Source of the DNA: Tanypteryx hageni
Lineage: Eukaryota > Arthropoda > Insecta > Odonata > Petaluridae
Length of the DNA stretch: 64,000 nucleotides
Direction: 5' to 3'
Assembly (NCBI GenBank): GCA_028673005.1
Contig: CM054115.1
Coordinates: 5,501,501-5,565,500, forward strand
The notes under the pieces are model-generated. The model did no database searches. It was not told where the DNA came from and saw nothing but the letters and a program-made list of their open reading frames with translations. Both the position numbers and the translations under genes were made by a program. Below, piece after piece: positions 12,293-24,689 of this stretch (position 1 is the stretch's first letter; each line of letters begins with the position of its first letter).

Positions 12293-14547
12293 GAGAAAAT
12301 GGATTGTGAGAAAGAGGAAAGGGGAGAAGGTAACTAGAGTAAAGTGGAAAGATTGCAAGAGCAAATGAATATGTGGGAAAATGAAAATGTGCTAAAAGAA
12401 AGGCTAATGGCCGAAGAGAATGAATGAAAGGAGGAAATGAGAGAAGAGAATGTGGAGAAGGCTTGGAACAGATTGAAAGGTATCATCTTGCAGTGTGCTA
12501 CTAAGGTGTGTGGAACTGCAGTTGTTGGAAGAATGAGAGGTGAAGCATGGTGGAATGAGAGAGTTAAAGTGGGTGTGAATGAGAAAAAGGAGGCATATGT
12601 GAGAATGATTGCTGCTAGGAATGAAAATGAGCGAAAGGCACTGTATGAAATGTATAAAGAGAAAAGGAGAGCTGCAAAAAATATTGTGAAAGAGAGTAAA
12701 GAACAATTGCGGATGAATGAAGCTGAGAAAATGCAGAATGATTTTGAGGGGAATAAGTTGTTCTGGAAATGGATAAAGAGAGCAATGCAAGGAGTGAGTA
12801 AGGGTGTGAGCGAAATTCAAGGAAAGAATGGTGATATGGTGTGGAATGAGAGTGATATAAAGGAGTGTTGGAAAAAGTAATTTGAAGAGTTGTATGGAAA
12901 TGTTGTGAATAGGTCTAAAAATCCGAGTGAATCTGTTGGAGTGAATATTAATGAATATGAGGGGATTAGTAAGAACAAGGTAGTCAAAGCAGTAAATATG
13001 TTGAAAAATGGAAAAGCTGCAGGTGTGGATGGCATAACGGGAGAGATGTTGAAGTATGGAGGAGATTTGCTTATGTGTTGGATGTGTGATCTGTGCAATC
13101 TGTGAGTTCGAGAGTGCCTGCTGAATGGAAGGATGGTGTAATTGTACCGTTCTACAAGGGTAAGGGAGATAGGACTGAATGTAAGAATTATAGAGCGATT
13201 AGTTTGCTGAGTATACCTGGAAAGGTATATGGGAAAGTTTTGATTGAAAGAGTACAAAAGGTAACTATGGATAAAATGTGGGGAGTGCAATGTGGCTTCA
13301 TGCCTGGAAGGAGTTGCACCGACCAAATATTTGCCCTACAGCAAGTGGTTGAGAAGTGCATGGATGTAAGAAAGAAAGTGTACTGTACATTTGTTGATCT
13401 AGAGAAAGCATATGACAGAGTGAATCGTAATGAATTGTGGAATGTTCTGAGCGAGTATGGAGTGAATGGTTGGTTGCTGAATGCTATAAAGGTAGTGTAT
13501 CCTGGAAGTAGGGCATGTGTAAGGGTAAATGGCATGATGAGTGATTGGTTTAGAGTTGAGCAAGGTTTACGACAAGGATGTGTCATGTCCCCTTGGTTAT
13601 TTAATGTGTTCATGGATAAATGTGTGAGACAGGCATGTGTGGATATGGTGGGTGTTAAGGTTGGTGGAGAGAATGTTCGTGTACTTTTGTATGCTGATGA
13701 TGCTGTGTTAATGGCTGAGAACCCAGGAGAATTGCAGAGAATGTTAGATAGCCTGCATGATACGACTGTGAGAATGGACTTAAGGATAAACTTGGCCAAA
13801 ACCAAGGTAGTTGTGTTCGATCGGGAGAATGACGTGAACGACATCCAATTTAGCATAAATGGTGGAACGATTGAGGTAGTGGATGAATTTGTATACCTTG
13901 GTAGAATGTTCAGTAAAAATGGTCGAGTAGATGGGGAAATCAAAAGGAGAGTGAATGCTGGTAGAAAGGTGGCAGGGAGTGTGTGGTTGATTGCAAAGAA
14001 TGAATGGTTGTCAAAAGAAGCGAAAATGTCTGTATACAAGAGTGTTTTAATGCCTACCTTGCTGTATGGCAGTGAAACATGGGTGTGTCAGGAGAAGCAT
14101 AAAAGTAGTTTGAATGCGGTTGGGATGGGATACATGAGAAGAGTTTGTGAAAAATCTAGGAGGGACAAAGTAAGGAATAATTGGGTGATGAACGAATGTG
14201 GTATAAAAGCTAGTGTGACAGATTTGTATGAGAGAGGTCTGCTGAGGTGGTTCGGACATATAGAAAGAATGGAGGAGAGTAGAATCACCAAGCAAATATA
14301 TGAAGGAAGAGTGAATGGTGAGAGAGGGAGAGGCAGATCGCACAAGACTTGGTTGGATGTGGCTAGTGAGACTCTGAGAAAAAGGGACGTGAAAAGTACG
14401 AGGAATAAAAGGAAATGTGTGACTCAGTGTATGAGTGTAAGTGAAGCAAAAGAAGTGTGCAAGGATAGAAGTGTGTGGAGGAAGGTGATGGGTTGGTAAT
14501 TGGCAGACGTATGGCACGGCTTACCCCACAAGGGAAAGCATCAAGGT
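12293..14547 (+). mobile_element. RTE-like LINE, purine-rich sense strand, nearly intact RT
   Basis: A strongly GA-rich plus strand contrasts with the flanking AT-rich DNA. It ends with a short (TTG)n tail at 14548-14562. TTTATTGG occurs at both junctions (near 12281 and 14562), compatible with a target-site duplication inside the tail of the minus-strand LINE. Coding content is described under 12437-14499. The 5' limit is uncertain. Confidence 0.7.
12437..14499 (+). pseudogene. RTE-like reverse transcriptase, two lesions
   Basis: The open frame from 12437 stops at 12880 (TAA) and resumes in the same frame to 13105. A frameshift near 13093 then leads into a long uninterrupted 468-aa frame to 14499. 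The RT blocks are clear: KNYRAISLLSIPGK, GFMPGRSCTDQIF, FVDLEKAYDRVNR, GLRQGCVMSPWLFNVF, LLYADDAVLMAE and FVYLGRMFS. The C-terminus has RWFGHIERMEESR and RGRGRSHKTWLD, typical of RTE-type LINEs. Only two lesions make it one of the youngest LINE copies here. Long antisense open frames on the minus strand result from its purine bias and are not genes. Confidence 0.8.
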
Positions 14548-15434
14548 ATGTTGTTGTTGTTGTTTATTGGTCTAGAGATAAAAAACATGATATAGGACAA
14601 GTCAGTAAAAGGCACACAAGAGAAAATTGGTACAAATTATACATACACATACAGATAAAATAGCAAGATAAAGTTACAAGCACATAAAATAATAAAATTT
14701 AAAGTGAGATACAGATGAATATCAAGCATCATTAAAGAAATCATCAATACTATAGTAATGCTTACTGAGCAGAAAGGCTTTAAGTTTGTTTCTAAAATTT
14801 GACAAGCTCATGGACATTTTCAGTTCCTGCGGGAGTTTGTTGTATAACCAAAGTCTCATTGTTCTTGAGCCAAGTGAGGCTGTTTTTGTATGAATATAGG
14901 GAATGTGGAGATCATTTAGACCATGTGTGCAATAACTGTGTATGTTGGAGTTTTTTTCAAAGTTATGTAAGTTCCTTCTCATGTAAAGTATGAGTAAATA
15001 TACACATGGCAGTGGCAGTATATTCAATTTTCTAAAGATGGGGCAACAGGAGGCATTTTATGGTTCATTAGCAATGAGACGCATCGCTTTCTTTTGAATT
15101 TTAAAAATATTACTTGCAAGTGGGGAAGAACCCCAGAAAAAGAATACTGTAAACATTATGGGAGTAGAAATATCCATAATATAAGGACAAGTCCATCAGT
15201 GGAGACTGTGAATCGAATACACCTTATAAGGAAGCAATTAGAACTCAACTTACTGGATAGTTTGTTGATATGAGTATCTCATCTTAAATGAGTATCAAGA
15301 TAGATACCGAGAAATTTTGTGCAGTTAACTTGAGGGATTGGTTTACAATTCACATAAGCTAATGGGTCTTTACATGGCTTGTTTTTGTTTTCAAAGTGTA
15401 TCACCTGAGATTTATCAATATTTAATGTTAGAAA

Positions 15435-15728
15435 GACAGGATTACAAATGTGGAAGTGCTAAGAAGAGTGGAAGAGGAAAGGAGTTTGATGGACACGATA
15501 GTGACTAGGAAAAAGAAATGGATAGGACATGTTTTGGGAAGAGAGGGATTACTGAAGGATGTTATCGAAGGAACGGTGGAGGGAAGAAAGAAAAGAGGAA
15601 GAAGAAGAATTAAAATGTTGGATATTCTAAGGGAGGGAGGAGGGTATGGGGAGATGAAGAGAAGGGCACAGAATAGAGAAAGGTGGAGGAGGAGCACCTG
15701 AATCTGCAGATATGCAGAACACTATTTA
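15435..15728 (+). mobile_element. 5'-truncated RTE-like 3' fragment with 13-bp target-site duplication
   Basis: A 294-bp purine-rich insertion in the minus-strand CR1-like RT, flanked by TTAATGTTAGAAA (15422-15434 and 15729-15741). It encodes a C-terminal RTE tail (KKKWIGHVLGREGLLKDV, then RGRRRIKMLD and RRAQNRERWRR). It differs from the 12.3-14.5 kb element, so it is a second family or subfamily. Confidence 0.8.
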
Positions 15729-18650
15729 TTAATGTTAGAAAATTATTCTGACAGCAATCGGTTACATTTTGCATAACTATTTTACTACTGTTTAACAGGC
15801 TATCAAAATTATGGGCTGAAAGTAAGACGTTAGTGTCATCAGCATATAACATTGGTTTCACACCATTGATTTTGTAGAAATTGTATGGTAGATCGTTAAT
15901 GTGATATAAGAAAAGTACAGGACCAAGGATTGACCGTTGCAGAACACCTTTGGAAACTGATTTTCCAGAAGAAGTGTATTTCATACCATTATAGTTAATA
16001 ACGACATGCTGTACCCTGTTATGCAAATTGGACTTAATCCAGTTTTTAGGCATGCCGCTTATTCCATACCTATCAAGTTTGTTCAACAGTAATCTATGAT
16101 TAACATTGTCAAAAGTTTTGGAGAAATCAAAAAGCATTGCAACAGATTACATTTTGTTGTCTAGAGCAGCAAGTATAGTATTGATTGTTTCATAGGAGGC
16201 AGTTGTCGTTGACTTGTTTTGCCGGAAGCCATTTTGGCAGGGAGCTAAAAGTTTGAAAGATTCGAGATAAGAAATTAAACATTTGTAAAACACTTTTTCA
16301 AAACTTTTTATCAACTGACTTTGCATTGAAACAGGTTGATAAGAGTTTATATCTTGAGCACTTCCTTTTTCTTATATAATGGGACAACTTTAGACTTTTT
16401 AAGTATTGAAGGAAAAACCCCTAACTGCAGAGAATCATTTATAAGAAACAGAAGAGGTCCTTTGAGTGATTTGAAACAGTGAGAAATAAGAAAATTGGGT
16501 ATTTCATTAATACCAGAACTAAATTTTGCACCTAAATTATATATGATATGTTTAAGTTAAGTTTCAAGGCAAGGTGTGAGATAAAAAGACTTAGAAAAGT
16601 TTGGAATATTTAGATAATATGCTGGATCTGAAGGTTGTGGACATGAGTAGATGAGTAAAATGATCATTAAAAGTAGAAGCTAATAGAGATAAGTCAGAAA
16701 TAATGGTACCTGAGTGATCCTCAATTTTAAGTGAGGAGTTGTTTGAACTGTGAAGTTTAGAGTTGTTAATAATTTTCCAGATTTCTTGATATTTATTTTT
16801 GGAGTTAAGTAGTCGTTGGTTATTATATGACCTTTTTGTGGTATTAAGTAGATGGCAGTAATGTCTTTTTAAGGTATTGTAATCAGCTTTTAGTACATTG
16901 TTAACACTAGATTTACAAAAGATGGCTAAATCCTTGAGGTATGAAGAGAGCAATTGAATTTTGTTAGTGACCCAGGTTTTGTTTCTGCTTCTTTTAATGA
17001 CTTTCTTTTTTACCACTGGAAAAGTAATATTAAAAAAATAGAGAAATTTGTTATAAAAAAGGCTGAATCTGTTGTCAAAGTCACCTGCAGAGTATAAATC
17101 AAGCAATTCTTCAGCTTCAAGTATAGATGAGAAATGAGCAATATTGGACTCAGAGAAGGATCTGTAATGATATGTAAGTGCTTGGGACACAGACTGAATA
17201 TAAAAAGAGGATAAGATGGTGAGGTGGTCTGAGATGTCTGACTTAATTACTGTAGTAATTATCTGATTGGAATCAAAATTAGAGATTATATTATCAAGAA
17301 GTGATTTTGAGTAATTAGTAACTCATGTAGGCTCAAATGTGTTAATGGAAAGATTAAAAGAGTTTATAAGATTAGAAAAGTCCATGCTGTTATTGTTGTT
17401 ACATAATAAGTTACAGTTGAAATCACCTGTAATAATTAGGCATGGGTGTTGGGTAGAATTATGAATAAGATCTAGAAGACTACCAAATTTTTCGATGAAG
17501 AGCTGAAAATTACCAACAGGTGAGCGATAAAGGCTGATAATCATTACTGAGACATCATTAATTAGTACACTTGCAAGAGCACACTCAAAGTTACGATCCT
17601 CAATAAGGTGTTTAAAATGGATATCTGGAGTATCTAATACTAAATTATCTTTAATTAGAAACAAAACTCCACCATTTTTTAGTTTAGAATGACAAAATAT
17701 GTCCACAACACTATAACCTGGAAGATTAAGGGCAATGCACTCATCAGTGCCAATGCTCACAAATACAAAAAATATCAGGTTTATAGGAGTCAGTAAGGAT
17801 TTCAAGTTCTAGCAACTTATTTCTGATACACTGAACATTGCAATGGAGTACCGATAGACGGTGCTCATTTTTAAGCGAATTTGAATACAAAGAAGAACTG
17901 TTGTTTGAGATTTGCATGGACGCTGCCCTTGCATGGTCTAGTCATTTAACTTTTGGTTTTGTGGCCCCAGTTTGGCCACGGATGACCATCCCTGAGTTAC
18001 CCTTGATTGGATTTCCGAGAGTAGAAGGCTTCTCATGCTCTATGTGAATCGGCTGAACGTTGGACTGCAATTCGCACTGTAGCGACCATTGTGGCTTGAT
18101 TCTTGAGTTGTAGTCACTAATAAGAGAGGGACTCTGCTTAGGAAAGAAAAACTTTCTCACACAAGCACCTGTAGGCCAGTTTTCACTTTTATTAGGCTCA
18201 CTTAGTAGTGAAATGTTGACACCGACTTTAAATGCTGCACTAGTGGTGCTCCTGGTTTGTATTTTTTCACAAGTGAAGCCATTATTATTAAATTTACTGG
18301 TAAGGTAGCTAAGAATAACCTTGCAAGACGTGTTTATGCTAACTCTGCCCAAATAGAGCCAAGCCTTCCTCGGAACAGCTTCAAAACTATTTGGGTCAGA
18401 GCTAGAACAAAAAACTGAGGCACTTTTCTGTTTAAGGTGCTTTTTATAAACAATGGGGGTAAAACCATCATCTTCAGTGATATTCAAAGTATTCACATTT
18501 GGGGCAGGGGAATGCATACTGGGAGGGTTGTAAATGTGACAATCTGCCACAGAAATGGTTGGGGTAGGATGATTAATTGGTGGCACTACCTTTGCACCAT
18601 CTAGATCTGGGGTGGATTCATGACTAACACGGTTGACCATGTGGCATGAT

Positions 18651-18927
18651 TTGATAGTTTTTTGGCTGTTGACTTGATTTAATTTGATTGTAATGTAATG
18701 TAATTCTAATAATTTGAGAAGTTTTAAGTGAAAGATGCAATATTACATAAATATAATTCATATAAAAATTCATAAAGAATTAAGAAATAAATAGCTGAAG
18801 CAGAGCAAAAAGCTGTGCTATCCGGCTATTTAGCCAGATAGCACAGCTTTTACATTGCATTTGTGAAAAGTCTGGTTTCTAAAGCATGCCGGTTTCTTGA
18901 GCGCCGGATAACACAACTTCTACTGTA
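18651..18927. other. Tigger right end and remaining spacer
   Basis: AT-rich spacer between the 5' end of the CR1-like LINE and the Tigger terminus. It contains a hairpin-prone GCTGTGCTATCCGGCTATTT / AGCCAGATAGCACAGC pair at 18812-18848, then the terminal repeat to 18925. Confidence 0.5.
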
Positions 18928-20224
18928 CTAGTATTGTCAGTAATTACAGCCCTCACTTTTTCATTTCCAACTTTGTCTATGACTTCAGTTATGCTCTTGG
19001 TTATATATTCTGCAGTATAGCAGTTCTCCCCAGTCTCCACAGATTTGTAAAACACTGGAATTGGAGTAGCAGTAATATAATTAACTATGCTTTCTCACTG
19101 TACCTTAGACCATCCATCTTTTAGTACTGTTACTGAGTGTGCTTTATTGATGTGTTCTTTTATAGTGAGTTGAACATTCAAATATTCAGCTTCAAGTAGA
19201 CAATTTGAAAGAGCATTTCAGGATGGTAGCTTGTATGCTGGGCATATCTCCTTAATAAATTCTTGCCAGTAAAAATTATTCTGCAAGAGAAAGTGTGCAA
19301 TTGGATGCATACAAAGCCCTTGAAAATCATTCATTTTCACTGGAAGTGATGCTGTCTAACGTAAGTATGATTTAATCATACTTTGAGCTTGATTAAACTT
19401 TCTTTTGGGTGCTAAAGAAGTTTTCTCCATTGCTTTCATTGACATAGGTGTTCTGCTAGTAGATGCTGATGGCTTAGAACAAGGGCCCGGGAGAGGGGGG
19501 GGCAGCCGGTCCAAATAACCGGGCCCGGGCTGAAGGGGGGCCCGCGCTCAGGAAAAAGTCCTCTGAGAATTTGAATCATCGCTTAACGTTTCTTAACCAA
19601 GTTTCAAAAGTATTATTTTTAACGACCTTGCTTTTTCAGCAACGTTTCTTAATTTTCTACATTGTCGTTTGAGAATGACATAATCATTACATTGTGGTCC
19701 TTCGTCCAGCTCTCATCTCGGTGTAGTGGTGTCTCCTTTGCTTTATTTCACGAAGAGAAGATTGAGAAGGAAAGTTTCTTCCCCGGCCGTAACGGGTGTA
19801 GAGATTTTCATCCCATTCAGTATCTGCAAATTGAATCTTTATTTCAAAGGTAAGACGATACTTTTTAACTCATAAAGTTATTGATATAGACTGTATTGCA
19901 AGATTTATTGAAAAATTGGGAAAGAAATTGAATACCTACTAATAACTTTTAAAGTTTTGTACTTCTTATTTCGTGCTACATACACCAGGATATATTATTA
20001 TGGGTGGGAGATCTATGGCATAATTTTGGCTTATACTTTAATTTAGTTATCAGCAAGCATTATGTTTTGTTAAACGATGAAAGGATTCTAGTCTATAGTA
20101 TAATTTATACAGTTATGTTTTGCATGTTAAAGTTAATGTTTGCTAGCATCTGTCCAATAATGAACAACATTTAATATTATATTTTTTAATATAAAGTTTG
20201 AACTAACTTAATCAAAGTAGTAAA

Positions 20225-20480
20225 TTACAGTTTTTTGGAATATCCACAGATGCTAGCAATCAGAAAACTGATAAGGTTTTTCCTTTAGTTGTTCAATATT
20301 TTTGTAATAAAAAAGGAATTCAGATAAAGATACTAAAAATTGAATCCTTAACTAACGAAACCTCCGACAGCATTGTCAATTTTATTGTTAGAACATTCTG
20401 TGAGTACGGCATAGATACAAAAAATGCGTTGCTTATGGTGCAGATAACGGTCACGATGAATAGTGTGGGGACTCTCAGCA
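20225..20480 (+). pseudogene. Relic of a different hAT (ZBED-like) transposase
   Basis: The open segment FGISTDASNQKTDKVFPL, VVQYFCNKKGIQIKIL, NETSDSIVNFIV resembles the catalytic region of the hAT at 41489-41850 (there IGIQTDASNHGAVKLFPI). It is unrelated in reading order to the DUF4371 transposase downstream. The piece is short and ends in a frameshift. Confidence 0.55.
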
Positions 20481-21092
20481 TGTTACTCTCGTAAATACGA
20501 AAGGTTACAGAAATATAAGATTGTAAACAAATAATATATATGAAATAAGGAAGAAACTAAATTTTCTTACAGTTAAAATTAAAAAAATGGCTGGCTATAG
20601 TCGCGCCCCTCACATCATTTGTCACACCCCCTAGTTTGTGCACTCCTGCTTTACAGGACTATTTGTCTTCCCAGGCTTCCTTATACCCAGGAGGTGATTA
20701 TATGTGTTCCAAAATAGTGTCCTGGGTTCGATTCCAAAAGTCTCAAACATTTTCCATTTGAAAGCATGTGAAATTCCTTTCTCCCACTTGCAGACTTTAT
20801 TTATGTTCCTGACATGATTCTGATCTAATGGATAAAAACTTTAATTTCTTGCACTTATTATAAAACTGGTTAAAACTTATGAATGTATCCCATCACTTTA
20901 ATTAAAAAGTTTATGTAACGTAGGAAAAAATATGATTTCCATACTACTTCCTTAGATTTATTTATTTAAATTAATATTTAAATGTAAATGTATATATGTG
21001 TATTTGTATATTAATGTAAAGTTTATCATATTTTTTATTGTGATAGTAGTATTTTACCAATCCGGTATATTTTATTTTATTATAGTTTACCC

Positions 21093-23607
21093 ATGTCTGG
21101 AATTTATCAACACAAATCTGGAGCACAGAAAAGGAGAGACAAAAAATCAAGAGAGATTAATATAAAGAAGTATACCAGAACCCTATTTGAGGTTGGAATA
21201 GTGAAAAATATTGACAATTCAGAGATCCATGAGGAGTGTTTAAGTGAATCCTTACCATCAACTTCTAGTACGTCAGATAGAAGCTACATGATCGAAGATA
21301 AGGAGAAAAAAATCGAAAATGAAAAAGAAGAAAAGAAAGATGAAATGGCATTAGATCAAACGCCTGTATCACATCTGGATGTTGGGAAACTTTCTGAAAA
21401 TATTTCCACGCATGAAATTGAAGACTTTGTTAGAATTGGACCTAAATCACAATCTGATAATATCCCACCTGATTGTAGAGGTCAGGCATTTCCAATGTCT
21501 GTTTTCCAAACAAAAAAACCTAATGGTGAATTTAAAACCGAGACTGGTTAGTTTATAGTCATCATAAATGTGCATTATTTTGTTTCCAGTGTAAACGGAT
21601 CACTCATGCTTCCAGTATTTCTTCTTTAGCTACATCTGGGTATAAGGAAGAATCTACATGGAAAAAGCTATATAGTCGCCTCCCTGAACACGAAAATAGC
21701 ACTTATCATAAAAAGTGATATCTAGAATGGCGTCAAATGGAAGCACGTCTGAAAGGCAAATCATGCATTACTGATATAATAGTGAAGAACTTTCAGTCAG
21801 AGACAGAAAAATGGAAAGTACTGCTGAAGAAAATCCTTGATGTCACTATTACACTAGCAGAAAGAGGACTTGCCTTCCAGGGTGAATCAAACAGAATAGG
21901 TGATGTTCATAATGGTAATTTTTTGGGGGTAATCGAGCTTTTGTCTCGTTATGATCTAAGTCTAAATGAACACGTATCTAAGGTACATGAAGCTCAGAAA
22001 AAAGGGAAACGTCTTCAAGCTCACTATTTGAGCTATTCATCACAAAATGAATTTATTCATCTATGTGCTCAGAAGGTGAAGTCATTCATCTTAAATGAAT
22101 GCAAAACTTCCAAATATTATTCAATACTTGTTGACTCCACCACAGATGCATGTCACATGGAACAAAGCACCTTTATCTTGAGGTATTTGTGTTTCGAATT
22201 GGGCGAATACAAAATTCAAGAGAGGTTCCATGGATTTATTGACGACAATGGGAAGACTGGTGAGGAAATCGCGGCCATGATACTGAAGTTTCTTAGTGAT
22301 AATGAGATCAAGTTCGAGGACTGTAGAGGACAAGGCTACGATAACGCTAGTAACATGTCTGGTCCTTACAAAGGATTTCAGAGTTATCTCAGAAGAATTA
22401 ATCGTCTGTGCATTTATTCCCCTTGTGGATGCCATTCCCTTAATTTATGTGGTGTCTACTCTGCTTCTTGTTGCAATGAGGTGGAAACCTTTTTTGGAAT
22501 GGTACAAACTGTATATATTCTTTGCTCTTCTAGTCCAAAAAGATGGGAAATTCTTAAAAGGCATATTGGTGAGTCTCTCCATGGTATATCAGGAACACGG
22601 TGGACTGGCAGAGTTTCCAGTGTCAGGCCATTTGCGCGTAAATTACCAGGAATTTGCGACACCCTAAAGGAAATCTCGAAGCTAAGCAATTTGGCATTCA
22701 AGGCCAAAATGGAGGTGACTGGTGCCCTAGATTATGTATCATCTTTTGAATGTGTTCTGATGGCTGCCTTTTGGATTAAAGTTTTAAATTTAATAGATCA
22801 AAGGAATCAAGTGATACAAGCTCGGAATTGTACAATAGACTTAGAGGTTAGAAATTTAGAGGACTTAAAGACAGATTTAATTACACTGAGAAGTGGTCTT
22901 TAGTTTATAAGGAAGCAAAAATGGTCGCAACTAACATGGGCATTGATCCTATTCTTCCAGAAGATCCTTATAGTAAAAGAGAAATAATTGTTGATGAGAG
23001 TAAGGACGACATTGAAGAAGAAGGTGAGGATGCTATAACTGGAAAGATTTTTAGGGAAGAAGTATTTTGCAAGGTTCTAGACAAAATTACAGACGGTATA
23101 AGTCATCGCTACAAGGCTACATTTAATATATACCACAAGTTTGGATTTTTATGTTCATATCTTGATAAAACTGACGAAATGATAGCAAATGACTGCAAGC
23201 AATTTTCTGCAGAGCATAAAGTTGATGTCTCTGGAGAAATGTTGTTAGACGAACTTTTGCATCTAAAGACGATTCACAAGGCTAACTTGAGTGATGAGTC
23301 ACTGCCTCCTCTTTCTCTTCTGAATGCCATAATAAAGCTTAAGGTGGAAGATTTGTTTCCTAATGTTTGCATTGCTTTGCATATATTTCTGGCACTTCCA
23401 GTTACAATACGGTCAGCAGAGAGATCTTTTAGCAAACTTAAGTTAATTAAGAATCGTTTAATTGTAAGAAGTACAATGTACCAAGAGAGACTAGTTGATT
23501 TGTCAATTTTAAGCATCGAAAGTGAACTGACAAGAAGTATAAATTTTGACGATGTAATTGATTCATATGCTTCTATGAAAGCTAGGAAATGCAAATTGCC
23601 TAAATAA
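21093..23607 (+). pseudogene. hAT transposase, TTF zinc finger + DUF4371 + hAT dimerisation
   Basis: Nearly complete ZMYM1-like transposase. It has an acidic N-terminal region (21093-21551), a TTF-type zinc finger (LVYSHHKCALFCFQCKRI, about 21555-21720), DUF4371 (21737-22903, with NEFIHLCA, YYSILVDSTTDACH, CRGQGYDNASNMSG and CHSLNLCG) and a C-terminal dimerisation domain (22921-23607, with LPVTIRSAERSFSKLKLI and LSILSIE). Lesions: a frameshift at about 21540, an in-frame TGA at 21717-21719, and a frameshift at about 22890. It is otherwise open, so it is a fairly young inactive copy. Confidence 0.88.
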
Positions 23608-23649
23608 AAACCCATGAGTTCACAAAATATAGTATTGTTTAATATGTGT

Positions 23650-24000
23650 ATACTTTTAATGTCACTTCGTCAATTTCATGCTTATTTATATTCTATAAAT
23701 TCTTATTAAATGTCTCCATAAAACCATTTCAATTTTTAATATTTGTATTAATTTTAATGTCATTTCCTCAATTTCATATTCATCTATGTTCTTTAAATTC
23801 TTATTAAATGTCCCCATAAAACTATTTTATTTTTTAATTCTTGTATTACTTTTAATGTTATTTCCTCAATTTCATGCTCATTTATATTCTTTAAATTCTT
23901 ATTAAATGTATTCACGAAGCCATATTACTGTTTAATAATTTCATTGCTGTTAAGGTCACTTCGTCAATTTCATGGCTATTTATATTGTTAAACATTAAAT
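23650..24000. repeat. Four imperfect ~100-bp tandem repeats in the hAT 3' region
   Basis: The motif TCAATTTCATG with TATTTATATTCT and TTCTTATTAAATGT recurs with a period of about 97-101 bases starting near 23665, 23766, 23865 and 23962. It lies between the transposase stop and the right terminus. Confidence 0.7.
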
Positions 24001-24689
24001 AAATGCAATTAATTACATAAAATTTACTGCTGTATTTGTTCATTTGCTGAGAAAAAATACTGCACTTAATATTCTCTCATATATAGTTAAAAATTGTACT
24101 TTATTAAAGTTGAGGAATGGGGCCCGGCATAAACATGATTATGGCGAGGGAACGTGGTGGTAAGGGGCCCGGGAGCAGGAGAAGCACCAGGGCCCAGGAT
24201 TTCTCTCCCGGGCCCTGCTTAGAACTGATGATATTGCTAGTATTAGGCTGATTTGTAACTATTTGTAAATCAGATGAATCATCAGCACCAGCTTCATTAA
24301 TTTCCTTCTCTTTATTTTCAATTGTTACTTCATTCTGACGCAATATTTTCACATACATAGGGCACTTTTTGCAATGTAACACATCTTTGTTGCATTTGGG
24401 AAATTGTATCTAGTTTAACAATAATGGCAGATTGCTATCTTTTTCCTGTTTAATCCCTGATACTCTGTTGAAAAATGTTTTCACACTGATGGTGATGGTA
24501 TGGTGAACCATTTTGAAGGAAAACCAACCCAACCCGATGGAGAGTGCAAATGTGAATGTGGAAGAAAAACCAACCTAAACCAACCCAACCCGATCGTGCC
24601 CCTTCAAGTTATAAATTTCTTTATAAGTTTACTCCAGATTAGCTAATTCATTTAAATCTCCTCCAACCTCCGGGATGGATTTGAATTAA

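Larger units (their letters stand above)
12268..18650 (-). mobile_element. CR1-like LINE (ORF1 + endonuclease + RT), minus strand, interrupted
   Basis: Minus-strand order: ORF1-like protein at 18640-17942 (AWLYLGRVSI, CEKIQTRSTTSAAFKVGV, WPTGACVRKFFF, as in LINE ORF1 C-terminal folds), APE endonuclease at 17805-17323 (LIITGDFNCNLL), linker at 17190-16591, RT at 16137-15730 (FDFSKTFDNVNH, LYADDTNVLL), and a C-terminal domain at 15027-14722 ending KHYYSIDDFFND. The 3' tail is CCAATAAAC followed by TAT/AAC repeats; RTE-like insertion 12293-14547 lies in it. Several frameshifts and an RTE fragment (15435-15728) break it. Confidence 0.75.
11013..18925 (-). mobile_element. Tigger/pogo-type DNA transposon with TA target site, filled by nested LINEs
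   Basis: TA dinucleotides at 11011-11012 and 18926-18927 bracket inverted ends: the left starts CAGTAGAAGCTATATTATC and the right, complemented, starts CAGTAGAAGTTGTGTTATCC. TA target plus CAGTA termini fits the pogo/Tigger group. A transposase remnant is at about 11690-12165 (minus). The element interrupts the old DUF659 hAT. Most of its length is a CR1-like LINE and RTE-like insertions. Confidence 0.8.
19481..24217 (+). mobile_element. hAT element (ZMYM1/DUF4371 type), 4.7 kb, with 8-bp target-site duplication
   Basis: Perfect CTTAGAAC duplications at 19473-19480 and 24218-24225. The ends are inverted: the left reads AAGGGCCCGGGAGA and the right, complemented, CAGGGCCCGGGAGA, so the first base has probably mutated. 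Both termini are unusually G/C-rich (runs of G at 19492-19500 and 19535-19541). It contains a transposase pseudogene (21093-23607), a relic of a different hAT near 20225-20480, and about four 100-bp tandem repeats at 23650-24000. Confidence 0.88.
8500..24430 (-). pseudogene. Old BED/DUF659 hAT transposase, split into four pieces by later insertions
   Basis: Reading minus: 24425-24226 gives a zinc-binding CNKDVLHCKKCPMYVK segment (BED-like). Then 19480-18928 gives FYWQEFIKEICPAYKLP, VTVLKDGWS, ESIVNYITATPIPVFYKS and KVRAVITDN. Next 11010-10924 continues with MKAAWRIVIGKYHHINTLD and CAAHGLNLL. Finally 8616-8490 continues with KAKRLIKYVKGIHVVLATF. The pieces join in order at the target-site duplications of the interrupting elements (hAT 19481-24217, Tigger 11013-18925, hAT 8625-10915). 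In-frame stops within pieces show it is dead. Confidence 0.8.

Noticed and set aside
12404..14517. Long minus-strand open frames of 85-283 codons
   Set aside because: They are antisense to the purine-rich RTE-like RT on the plus strand. The composition (Ser/Thr/Leu/Phe-rich) follows from the sense bias.
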